Source of the DNA: Crossaster papposus
Lineage: Eukaryota > Echinodermata > Asteroidea > Velatida > Solasteridae
Length of the DNA stretch: 64,000 nucleotides
Assembly (NCBI GenBank): GCA_037893245.1
Contig: JBAIAA010000074.1
Coordinates: 1,860,001 to 1,924,000 of the forward strand
Direction of reading: 5' to 3'
Part shown: positions 23,201 to 36,400 of the stretch, piece after piece
How the letters are laid out: each line of letters opens with the position of its first letter
Position numbering within the stretch: the first letter of the stretch is position 1
The notes under the pieces: generated by a model
Databases searched by the model: none
The model's input: the letters and a program-made list of their open reading frames with translations, nothing else
What the model was told of the DNA's origin: nothing
Translations under genes and position numbers: made by a program

Positions 23201-26200
23201 GGTAGCCTTTTAAAAAGTCATTTTTTTGTCATGCATAATCGGCCATTAGTACACATTTAAAACTTTCCTAAATCATTCCAAATGCCAAGTATTGCAGATT
23301 CTTCTTGAGCAACAACGTTGACCAACAGTTTCATTAAATTCCATGGTATTGATATACCATATTTGAAGTGAGAAGTCATTTTACGTGGTCGTTTTGCCAG
23401 GTACATTCATAGCATATTGCATTACAGACGTAACACTCTGCTTATATACTGTGTATGTACATTATTCATACAACATGATAGTTTAATCCACTTGTTTATT
23501 GCTAGGCCATTAATATTTACACATACTCATGACACATATAAATATCAATGGGAAAATGAAAACCCTAATAAACAATGGTTGTAAATATTGCGACACAAGA
23601 AACATATGGAGTAAAAGGGAATGGAAGGTTAAAACCATGTAATCAATTCCTTCCTTTCTTGCTAATATTTTGGATATTTGTAAGATTAGAATTATTAATG
23701 AAATGATAGAATAATAATAATGTTCGTGCTTATATAGCGCTTTACATCGTATCAACGATCTCAAAGCGCTTTACAATTATTACCCCTGGACCACGCGGCA
23801 GCCGTTTATAGGCGCTCAATCGGCCTCGACCCTCACAGGTACCCATTTATACTCCTGGGTGGAGAAAGGCAATTGTAGTTAAGTGTCTTGCCCAAGGGCA
23901 CAAACACCATGTTCCTGGTCGGGTTCGAACCCAAGCATCTGAAAGTTTGAAATTTGGAAACCTAAAATAATTGAAAAAGATAAAGGACCTATGGGATTGT
24001 TCTTCCTGGATATGCCAATGACAATCCCAAATCATACCATAATACTGGAAATGAAATAAGACTGGAAATGAAACATGTGGCAATGCCTTACCTGGGCACC
24101 ATTCCCCCAGTAAACTTTGTAACCGTTATCCCCCCTGGGGTTGTGGGAGGGTGTGACCATCACCCCTGCGGCTGCACCAAACCTCTTGATTGCATACGCC
24201 TAACAAAGAAAGCAAAACAGGTGTAAACCTCAAATGTAAGTCATTAGTAAAGTTAATGGACAAGCCAACATGCTTGTCTATCTCCATGTGACCTGCTCCC
24301 ACAAAACCAGACATAAGTGTGTTTTTTTTTTTAAAGTGAGATATTGTTATTTCCATTTAGTACACATGTTCAGCTTTCATTTGGTACCAAAACCACCTTT
24401 ATACCAAACATACTTCAAATTTTATGAGGATTTTATTTCAATGTATTTGGGAGATAAATTACCACTTTTAAGACACAGTTTGCCTCAATAAATGCATGAT
24501 TTTTGTACTTTCTCGTGAATAAAGTTGATTTTGTTTAACCTATAAACTGAGGGTTAAAGTATACATATTAAAGAATACAAAAATAAAGAAAAACAAAAAT
24601 TGATGTCCGCCAGATTTTTCACCCCATTTTAACTTTGACAAGCTGTATCTTGAAATAGCCTGTGCGACCTATGTCAGGTTTCGTAGGAGCGGGTCACATA
24701 AAGGCATGTGAGCGAGGCACATACCATTAATAACTGGAGAGGTACTCCTCAAAACACAAGGTAAAATTGTAAAAACTAAATTGTTTGAAAATTGTCATTG
24801 ACTTGTTTTTACTTTTGACCGAAAGGTATTTAATAATGGGAATAAAAAAACAGTATTTTTAAAACCGGCTCATGTGCCTGAACTTTCAATGTTACTTTAA
24901 CGCACCCAGCCCATGAGCTTGTTATAAACATACTTGTCTAAAACCGACCGACCACATATTTATTCCCTTATTATTGACAAATGAAAAGAATACAGCCAGG
25001 GCACAGTGTTGCCCATAATGAAGTTTACAGTCAAGTTTTATTTGCAGCAGGTTGATAGTCTCGGCCAATCGAGAATTTACGAGGTTTTAACAAGAGTTCG
25101 GTAGTGCCCCTAGAAAAAGCGACATAAAAGCTCTTAGGTGGTAGTTTTAGGATAAAATTGAACAGTGGGTGAAACTTCAATAATTTCTGCATCGATTGAT
25201 GCTAATTTGTATTAATTATTTTAGATTTTAAGTTATTAGTTAGCCTTTTGATACGAGTTATAAATATGAATGTTTTCAACACCTCCTGTATGTTTTAAGT
25301 GACTCTGACTGTTTTGAGAAGGTTGTTAGAAATGTGAAGAGTAACGTTTTTGAACCGTACCACTCGCATCTCTGCCTGTTTTTGCAAGCAATTTTTTATT
25401 TTAATGCGAAACACGGCAAAATCACACTATTTCCTGCCTAAAATAAATGTATTTAAGTATTTGTTTATGTATCGCGGAAACATTGTACGTTTTAAAGCAC
25501 ACAAAGTATATGCGCACATCTAAACAAGATGAACAACAATGCATCATATTGATATCATATTGATTTCGGAGGATTGAGGACTGTAAGGGTTAACAATAAG
25601 GCTAAACCTTTTTCTACTTAATTTTTGAATACAATTGGTGTTTTAAAGGTAGGACACACCATTGGTAATTGCTCGAATTATCATGAATAGGTAGATTTGG
25701 GGGTTGTATTTTATAGTAAATATCGTTTAACTGAACTGTCCGAAGTTTTACAATCATGGATGCCGAGAAAAACACGAAAAACACTGTTTGATTTCAACCG
25801 GCGTCGAGCAGTTATTCTTATATTATCTTTGTTGTTTCACGATCGCCGTTCAGCGATCACAAAAATGTCTTTATAAAATTCTACTTTTCGGAATAATTAC
25901 AGGATATCTAGCGCAATCCGCGTCTGCTGTTGTGGATTGTTACATCTCCACTTTAACACAGCTCCTTGACAAACATGCTCCTGTCAAAACAACAGTGGTA
26001 TCACTGAGACCACACGCGCCATGGTACACAAACAATGTAAGAGAAGCGAAAAGACTGAGAAGGCGCGCTGAACGTCGTATGAGGAAGTCTGATTTGGAGG
26101 TACATCGTCAAATGTATCAAGATCAATGCAAAGCCTATCATCAATCACTTGACAGTGCCAAGTCAGAATACATCAAATCAGAGATTGCAAACTGTAACGA

Positions 26201-29200
26201 TAAGCAGCTCTTTAGATACGTCCAAAAGCTTTCCTCACCAAGAAACGACTTAGTTTTACCCGATCACGACTCTGATCAAAATCTCGCTAATGAATTTGAA
26301 AGCTTCTTCAGGGAGAAGGTCACCAAAATCACCACTGCCCTTGAAGATGTTGAGCCAGCACAACGCGAGACTAACAGCGTTCCAACATGCACCAGTGAGC
26401 TACCCTCGTTTCAGCCTGTCTCCGAAAATCAAGTAAGGAAAGTAATCGGAGAGTGTGCATCAAAGTCATGCAACCTTGACCCCATCCCAACCTGGCTCCT
26501 GAAGGCTTGTCTTGACGAGCTTCTTCCTACAATTACGCACATCATGAACTTATCACTGTCTTCTGGCTTTTTTCCGAGATCCTTCAAATTATCACACGTG
26601 ACTCCTGTGCTGAAGAAACCTTACCTTGATCGCAATGTTTTCTCGAACTATAGACCAATTGCTAACATCTCGTTTCTAGGGAAGGTTCTCGAGAAAATTG
26701 TCTCTGCCCAACTGCGAGTTTATCTCGCACGACATGGACTCCTACCAGAAATGCAATCAGCCTATCGTAAATTTCATTCTACGGAAACAGCACTTGTTCG
26801 AGTTTGCAACGACCTCCTTCTTGCAATTGATAGAGGTTTCGAAGCTATTGTTGTCCTTTTAGACTACTCATCAGCATTCGACACTATTAATCACACAATT
26901 GCATTGGAGAGGCTCAAGCGGTCATACGGCATAGATGGTCCGGCTCTCCAGCTACTCAGCTCGTACTTTGAAGGATGGACTCAAGTTGTAAAGGTGAATG
27001 AATCCTTCTCCAGACCATCTCCACTTTTGTCTGGAGTCCCACAAGGTTCGGTCATGGGACCGCTGGAATTTATCCTCTACACTGGGCCTTTAGGAGACAT
27101 CATCAAAGCACATCAAGGTGTTCATCATGCGGTATACGCTGACGACACACAGCTTTACGTCATACTAAAGCAGAGTGAGCACACAGAGTCTATAAAGCAG
27201 CTATCAGACTGTGTTGCTGATATTCAGGTATGGTCAAGCCAGAACAGTCTGCAGATAAACGCATCTAAGACTGAAGTACTCCATGTCACCTCACAGTTCC
27301 GAACACCACAACCTATCGCACACATCTCCATAGTCCACGACAACATCACCCCTTCGAAGACGGTTAGAGATCTTGGAGTCACCTTCGATCACCAATTAAC
27401 CCTAAAACAACACATCAAGAACACATGTCGTTCCGCTGCCTTTGGAATCCACAAGATCGGAAAGCTGAGACGCTACTTAGACCAAAGTACCACTGAACGT
27501 CTGGTTCATGCATTCATTACTTCTCACCTTGACTACTGTAACAGTCTTTACATCAACCTTCCTCAATCCCACATTGCTCCCCTCCAACGAATACAGAACT
27601 CAGCAGCCCGTCTAGATTCTCGCACAAAGAAATCAGATCATATCACCCCCGTTCTGTGCTCCTTACACTGGCTCCCTATATCTCAAAGGATCCAATTTAA
27701 AGTTCTTACTCTTGTTTACAAAGCTAAATATGGCCTAGCTCCTAAATATATCTCAGAATTACTTATTCCCAAAAAGCAACAATCGTCTCGTGTTCTTCGA
27801 TCATCGTCTATCGCCCACCTAGAATTCAACACTGGTCCTATCCCCCGCACTCGCTACGGAAAACGCGCCTTCTCAATTGCCGCACCTACTCTCTGGAATA
27901 ACCTTCCCGTCCATATCCGTGCCTCCACTACACTGGACTCATTTAAGACTGAACTAAAAACCCACTTATTTAGATCAATCGAAGCACGTTTATAGTTTAA
28001 GCTATACCATCTCACTCATCAGCGCTTAGAAACCCTGTATTAAGCGCTTTATAAATGCAAGTTATTATTATTATTATTATCATGCTGAATGCCTATAATC
28101 ATTATTTACCTTCAAATAAGTAAGATATTTCTTAATAATTCGGTAGTAAATATTTTCGATATCTGCAAATGGTGTATACTACCTTTAAGGACCCATTATC
28201 GGAAATATTTTAAAATGTGGCGTCCAATCTCCTGAATATATATTTTACCGAGAGTTATGCATTCATAGCAAATAAAAGGAAGCAATTTTCATAAGTCTGC
28301 GACCTGACTGAATACCGATGTTATCAACTCACAACCAATGGTGTGGGGACTATCTTGGAGTACAGAAAGACCGGCACTCCTGCATGCAGCATGATGGCAG
28401 CTGTAAGATCGGCAAACCTAAGGAGAGTAATACACAAAATTACACCCGGGGCCAATTTCATAGAGCTGCCAAGCACAAAAATGTGCTTAGCATGAAAATT
28501 TGTCCTTGGCAAAAACAAAGTTACAAACCAAATTTTCGCGTGATCTTTATTGTTTTTGATTGATACTCAGCTGTTTTTTTTTATTAGCATAAAAAACATG
28601 TAGAATTTTTGCTAGTAACCAGTTTTTAATGAGCAAGATGTTTTTGAGCTAAGCAAATTTTTGTGCTTAGCAGCTCCAGGGTGATTCCTGAAAGAATCTC
28701 TGTAAATACCATAATTTCCTATGCATTTCTTGTCAAGCATTGGGGGGGGGGGGGGGGGGGGGGGGGAGTTCTAATTATGATTATCGCACAGTGAACATCC
28801 AAGACCAAATAACGTTATAGTAAAATCTATCATAGACAAAAATAATGCAGACGTTATTCCATATCTGAATAAGCACCATAATTTATTATTTATTTGGAAT
28901 AATCTTTTCACCAATTTGTACCTTTGAATTATACATCATAGTTTGGTCTTTCAAAATTCAGAACACATGAATACTTTGCAGTTCACTTTGCTGTATAAAT
29001 GATTATTATCACAAATATATTAATTAATCATAACAAATTAAAGAAAATTGCCATCATTATTTTTAGTACTTTTTTTAACCAGTTCGCGCCGGGATTATTT
29101 TAACATCGCCGGACCGAGGGGCGGGATTATTTTTAACGAAACTCGATCCGAAGCGTGTTCAGGCTGATAGTGCCGGGAAGCACACCCACTCATTTCCGGC

Positions 29201-32200
29201 CTTGCTCGCTGCTGGCATACATTTCCAAACTTGAACTTGGCGTGTTTATGCGTCATCCGTTTTGAATTTGGGGAAATTTGTGCGTTTATATACGTCTTCC
29301 GGCGCAAACTGGTTAAGAGACAACAACACTTTTTTTACAAGTAAAGAAGGAAAGACTAAGAAGGTTACCATAACACCGAAAATCAGTCAGTGCATTTTAA
29401 TATTAAAAAAAAATTGTAAGAAGATACATTTAAACCATTAACCCTAACACTCCAGAGAATTTAGGCTAGAAACCCTGCCAAACGCATCAGATTGTCAAAG
29501 TGATCTGGCTGCAGAGTGCAGCGAGATATCAGATCAAAAATCTCAATGTCAAACTGCTTCAGAGTCTGTGGCCACAGAACACAGCAGTAAACCATCTCTG
29601 TCATTGTTCAATGGGGATTAGCTCTCATAGTCCTAGACTGTGGTTGTTTATACACTGTTGTTGACAGTTAAATCCATCAAAGTGGACCAGATGTGTTTTA
29701 ACCTAATGCACTGCACTGTGTCTGGCAGGGTTAGGGTTAACCAAAAAAAAACCAAGATATTGTTACCTTCTACTGCAGTGCCTGGCATCATAGCCAATGA
29801 CGACACCTTGAGACTTGCACTCTGGGTTGACTGACTCCAGGTAACGGAGGAGTCCCTGAAAACAACATCAAAAAGGGAAAGCTGTTCATTATGCATACGA
29901 TTGACTTAAACATCAGAGTGATCCACGGATTAGTATTAAGGTCGGTTCATACTTCATGCTAATGCAAATACGATGCGAATTTTATCTCGCGAATTCGCAC
30001 ACCAGGCACAAATAATTCGCTGCGCGATGTGACTAATTCATTTGTTGCTCAAATTACGTTCATACTTTTTGCAAATTCTTTTATGTGAAGCCCACCATTT
30101 TTCAGTGTTTAAAAGAAATGTTGGTGAGAAGTTTCCATGAAGTTAAATGTTATTGTTTCAGTGTGATTAAAGTGAACAATAACATTTTCAGCGATGGTAC
30201 AATGAATAAAGACAACTAAATGCATGAAAAGTTTGTGCGAAAATCTTATTTTTATATTTCGCTGCTAAGTTTGCAGCGAAGCAGTTACAAAGGAGATGAT
30301 GACCCCTGCTTTTATTAACCCTAACCCCCTAGGCTCTCTCACTAGAAAGCATACCAAACCTAACAAACTTCCACAACTATACACAGGTTCAGTAATTATA
30401 GGTACACTGTACTGAACCCAACATTACTAAACCTGCCAATCTCTAACTTGTTGAAGTTTGATTGACTTTGTACAGATGGGTCTATGCATTGTTTAGTGTT
30501 TAGGATCAGGGCTGTGATGACTGACCATTGGTTCTGGGTGTTGGGCTGTGTTTGAGTGGGGACACACAGGGTGTACACATCACACTTACCGTAATTTCCT
30601 GCGGTAAAGCCGCGGCTTATCTGACTTTCTAGACCACAAAAACATCGCCGCGCCTTATCTTTCGGTGCGCCTTATATGATGTCGCTTGATTTCAAAGTGA
30701 CGGTCTTTGTGTGAAGAATTCTTTGAACGCCGTAATCTTACTCAATAATGCGGTCAACCAATTAGCTCAACTCTTCGGACATTGTGACCGTGTTTCCATT
30801 CTAACAATGCCGTGATGTGTTGATCCCCTATGAATGTGCTTACCCTCCAACAATGCCACGATGTGTTGATTCCCCCCCCCCCTCCCCCCCCCCCCCCCCC
30901 ACCACGACCGTGCTTTTATTCCAACAATGCCGCAATGTGTCGACCCCCTTTTTCTTTCTGGCCGTTTTCTTTCATTCCGAAAATGCTGCAACAGAATTAC
31001 TTAAACGTTTGGAATTCGCATTCACCCAACCTCTATTGTGTGAACGTTGAGGGTGTTTTATTATATCTTCATTTTAGATGTTTGTTTGAGAAAGTATTAT
31101 AAGAATTTAACGTAATATTATCTTATTATTCAGGGTGACTGAGTGATGAGCCGACCAAGTTTCTTGAAAAGACCAACATCAAAGCACTCAGCACCGCTCA
31201 CTACTTCCCCAGTGACAAAATCGTTATCCAACCCTGAAGTCCAGTTAAAAAAAATCTTCATTACCATTGGGTGTTGACGTTCTCTCAACACAAACTGCTT
31301 CTCAATAAATGTTGTCCCGGCCCGCTTATCTCCAACAAAGATACATTGTATTTACTTACACTAACCCTCGCCTGGCAGTTATTTAATTTATTTAAAAGGC
31401 GTTTGTCAATGTATTTCTCGAGCGAATTGATTTATTTCGCCATAATCGTTCCCCTATACGAATCTGGCGATAATTAAGGGCGCCCTCAATAAGCCACCTG
31501 ACATATAGCTTCCAATAAATGTTGAAGAGTCCAACAAAACAAACCGTCCTTATCAGGACGACCAAACGGGAAAAGAGATGGTTCATGTGTCTGTTTCGTT
31601 TATTTTATTTGTAAGATATTAAATAAGTTTAATGATCTTCAAAACAAAACTAACACTAAGAGTAGTGATGTATTAAACAAATATCTTATGAACGTGATTA
31701 ACAAATTATAGGTTTGAAATAAAGGAAAAGAACTTTATTTAAAAACAAATCCCCTCTAAAAATCCCTTCCATATATTAAGTCAACTCTATGTTGTCTGAT
31801 TACGTTGTCTGGAAAGAAACTATAATCACTGACTGACTGAACTTACCGGTACTACCGGTACTGAATTAATTTATAATCCCACGGACCAAACATTAAACGT
31901 GGTTTTGAAACCCGATATCTGTGGGAGAGGCACGTGTATCGGCTTCCATTGTATAAACTCTGCGGTCAGGAACATCTGGTGTTTGCGATTGTTGATACAT
32001 TTCGTGTCGGCTCACTCAATGGTTTTAGTTCATTGAACCTTATTTCTTTTGGAAAAAGACGCACCATTGCAGGGTCAGAAACCGCAATCACGCACAGCTA
32101 GCTTTGGCTCGATGGATAATTAAAGGTACTTTGGATTTTTTCTTCATGGGACCAGCCCATGGGGTTACGGTTTAATTCATGCTTGGAATAGTGGGATCGT

Positions 32201-33458
32201 TCTAAGGCAACAAAATGACCCCAATCATGCACAGCGTTGGCTCGATGGATAAAGGTACTTTGGTTTTTTTCTTCATGGGACCAGCCCATGGGGTTACGGT
32301 TTAATTCATGCTTGGAATAATGGGATCGTTCTAAGGCAACAACATGACCCCTTTCTGGCGATGTACCTACACCAGGTGGCGCCTGGTGTTCTTTTGGGTG
32401 CGTTCAAGCATGCGCCTTATTCGGCAGTGCGCCTTATCTGTTGGCGTTTGAATTTTTTTTGGGTGATTTTAGGGACCTGCGCCTTATCCGCCGTGCGGCT
32501 TTACCGCAGGAAATTACGGTACAGCTGACCAGGAACTGTGCTGTGACCAGCCTGAGCTCACCCACGAATGTGTTTTCCCCCCAAACTCCAACATTTTTAC
32601 AAGTCTCATGCCTTTCTGCCCTGAATCTCACAGAATTCAACAGGGTCTCCATGGGCCTTTTGTACCGAGTCAAACAAAGTCCAACAACAAGTTGATAATG
32701 TTTGGTACCAAACCTGCCAAAACCTAGCAAAACCTGCAGTTGGAGTTTGATGGGCTTGGGGTAGTCGGGTTCAATCAAATGTTCATTTAAAATGTTACTT
32801 TTCAATTGATTTCCATTGAGATTTAATTTTAGCCTTTTTTTCTACATATTTAATTACTAACATATGTTGCGCTGCTGTATTTGTGCTGGTTAAATTTGTT
32901 TTGCATATTTGAAATACACGTGTGTAAATAACCTGATTGTTTACAATATGTGCAGTATCAATCATGTTTTAATTTAAGTAATCCAGAGAATCCACAAAAA
33001 TGACATATTATGAAATATAGAAGAACAAAAATGATGTTTAGCAAAGGCCAACAGCAGATTGAATTGTTGAATCATATAATCCTGAAAAATAACAGATTTA
33101 AAGTATTACTGCTTCAAAACTGATCATCACAAATTAAACATCTGTTAACTTACAGAATGCATGACAGTGCCTCTAACTTATTTGTCACAAAACTGATCGA
33201 ATCCAGTGACCGACTAAATTCTTATTACTTCTGTGCCTTTGTTCATATACAGGTACATTTTAGTTGGCAATATTAAAGGTACACACACATGTAGGATACA
33301 TCATTGGTAATTGCTTGAATTATCAGGAATGGGTGAATTTGGGGGAATTGGGGGAATAGTAAATATCAATTAACTGACCTGTCTGGAATTTTACAATAAA
33401 AAATGCAAAGAAAAAAGCAAGAAAAGTGGTGTTCGCTTTCAACCGGCGTCGGGCAGTT

Positions 33459-33492
<34 letters not shown>

Positions 33493-36400
33493 TGATTTAA
33501 AAAAAAAAAAAAATACATTTTTCGGAACAATTACAGGCTATCTAGCGCAATCATTTTGCTGGATGCCAAGAATAATGATTTACTTTCAAATAAATAAGAC
33601 ATTTCTTAATAATTCTGCAAATGGTGTATCCTACTTTTAAATCCAGCATTGCAAAAACTACTGTATGAGATGATTTTACATGACACCTGCGATGCTCGCG
33701 GCTAATTTGCCATAAATAATACATGGACGAGTCCAACAGCATCAAGCACGTACACTTTATCGTACAGTAGGCCATTCTCAAGATCAATAAATAATGAACT
33801 GACAGGCTACACGGTTTGCATGCAAGCAAGGCATGCCCGCTAGCCACAGCCGCAGCACACAAACACATATTGACACTGTGGCAAGAAGGGGACGACTTTA
33901 GCACTTTAGACGGTGTGCTTAGAAATGTGCATTTTGGTCAGCCATACATGTAGTGTAAATGTTGCCTTCACCAGTGTATTTCATTTTTGACCTGTTATCA
34001 CAAAATGAGCGTAAAGTCGCACGGAGTGATTTCCCAGTACGGCCAGTCAAAGTCAAAATTTGAAGGGGTGGTCGATTTTGAGATTATATGTTTTTTTAAA
34101 GGTAGTATACACCATTGGTAATTTGTTGAATTATCAGGAATGGGTGGATTTGGGGGGTTGTTATTTTATAGTAAATATCGTTTAACTGACCTGTCCGAAT
34201 TTTTACATTCATGGATGCCGAGAAAAGCATGAAAAACAGCGTTTGTTTTCCACCGGCGTCGAGCAGTTATTCTTATGTTATCTTTGTTTTTTCGCGCTCG
34301 CTGGACGGCGAGAATGAATTTTGGTTTATACAATTCAATTTTTTGAAACAATTACAGGATATCTAGGGCCCTTATTTTGCTGGATGCCTACAATCATTAT
34401 TTACTTTTAAATAAGTAAGATATTTCTTAATAATTCGGTAGTAAATTTTTTTGATATCTGCAAATGGTGTATACTACCTTTAAAGACTAAATCCCCAACA
34501 ATTAATTCCCAATTTTTCAGGACGATCAAATAAAAACAAAACTAGTTTTTTTGACAATTTTGACTATGCTTTTCTATGCCTTTTACACGATTTCTCGCAA
34601 GAAATGCCCGTTTTCTCATAATCTCTGTATTAACCCTAACGCTCCTCAATCCTCAAAAATCCTCATTGCAGTTTTGGAGGATTTTTGAGGATTGAGGCAC
34701 AATGGGGTTTTAAAAAAATGAGGATTTTTGAGGATTGAGGCACAATGTTGTTTCACAATGTTTCAAGTGTGGAGGATTTTTGAGGATTGAGGCACAATGG
34801 GGTTTTCAAAAAATGAGGATTTTGGAGGAATGAGGCTGTGGGGTTTTCCAAAAATCATAATGAGGATTTTGGAGGATTGACTTTTTTCAATCCCCAGATT
34901 CTTCATTGCAGTTTTGGAGGATTAAAAAAAATGAGGATTTTGGAGAATTGAGGCACATGATGTTGTATCAAGTGTGGAGGATTTTTGAGGATTGAGGCTA
35001 GATGGGGTATTAAAAAAAATGAGGTTTTTAAAAAAATGAGGATTTTGGAGGATTGAGGATGGTTTCTAGCAAAAAGGCCTAGGGTGTTAGGGTTAAGACT
35101 CCAGACTAAAAAATAAAAATAAAAAAAATATTGAGTATCAAACCTCCAAGTGTTATATACCATTGGAAAGCTCTGTTTCCACAGAATTTAGATATACACA
35201 TATCACAATTTTTGATTTTGACGACTTTACGCTCATTTTGTGATGACAGGTCACATTTGCACTCCGTGTTGTACAAGTACATGTACCAAAAGCTCTTAGA
35301 TAGTACATAATATAGTACTAATTATATTAATATGCCGGTGAAGGACAGAAGCTATTAACATAATTTACATCTCATTGACAACAAATCCATCCAAGGTCAC
35401 TGGGTATAAATTGAAGAGATCCAGTGCAATAGTCAGTCTTGCTAGGAAATTGCAGCCGAGTACCGTAATTTCCTGCGGTAAAGCCGCGGCTTATCTGACT
35501 TTCTAGACCACAAAAACATCGCCGCGCCTTATCTTTCGGTGCGCCTTATATGATGTCGCTTGATTTCAAAGTGACGGTCTTTGTGTGAAGAATTCTTTGA
35601 ACGCCGTAATCTTACTCAATAATGCGGTCAACCAATTAGCTCAACTCTTCGGACATTGTGACCGTGTTTCCATTCTAACAATGCCGTGATGTGTTGATCC
35701 CCTATGAATGTGCTTACCCTCCAACAATGCCACGATGTGTTGATTCCCCCCCCCCTCCCCCCCCCCCCCCCCCACCACGACCGTGCTTTTATTCCAACAA
35801 TGCCGCAATGTGTCGACCCCCTTTTTCTTTCTGGCCGTTTTCTTTCATTCCGAAAATGCTGCAACAGAATTACTTAAACGTTTGGAATTCGCATTCACCC
35901 AACCTCTATTGTGTGAACGTTGAGGGTGTTTTATTATATCTTCATTTTAGATGTTTGTTTGAGAAAGTATTATAAGAATTTAACGTAATATTATCTTATT
36001 ATTCAGGGTGACTGAGTGATGAGCCGACCAAGTTTCTTGAAAAGACCAACATCAAAGCACTCAGCACCGCTCACTACTTCCCCAGTGACAAAATCGTTAT
36101 CCAACCCTGAAGTCCAGTTAAAAAAAATCTTCATTACCATTGGGTGTTGACGTTCTCTCAACACAAACTGCTTCTCAATAAATGTTGTCCCGGCCCGCTT
36201 ATCTCCAACAAAGATACATTGTATTTACTTACACTAACCCTCGCCTGGCAGTTATTTAATTTATTTAAAAGGCGTTTGTCAATGTATTTCTCGAGCGAAT
36301 TGATTTATTTCGCCATAATCGTTCCCCTATACGAATCTGGCGATAATTAAGGGCGCCCTCAATAAGCCACCTGACATATAGCTTCCAATAAATGTTGAAG

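Larger units (their letters stand above)
30315..32773. mobile_element. TTAA-type element T2, split by a TA-flanked transposon
   Basis: The left end is TTAACCCTAACCCCCTAGG. The right end is degraded (near 32755-32773, GGGGTAGTCGGGTTCAA). Inner parts on both sides of the nested element share an inverted GTCAAACAAAGTCCAAC-like motif. The right boundary is uncertain. Confidence 0.45.
33988..35253. mobile_element. Family G inverted-repeat element carrying two nested insertions
   Basis: The ends are GACCTGTTATCACAAAATG and its inverse CATTTTGTGATGACAGGTC. Inside are a family A MITE (34095-34484) and the TTAA element at 34630-35096. The related copy at 58954-59274 lacks both. Confidence 0.78.

Noticed and set aside
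25788-25918. The first ~44 codons of the LINE frame as part of the RT protein
   Set aside because: This stretch is family A MITE sequence read in frame by chance.
30767-31102. Paired frames repeated at 35628-35975
   Set aside because: They are readings of the C-rich part of the twin transposon, identical because the elements are identical; no conserved domain.
34645-35070. CRISPR-like repeat array
   Set aside because: Units are contiguous and variable with no unique spacers; this is an animal minisatellite within a transposon.
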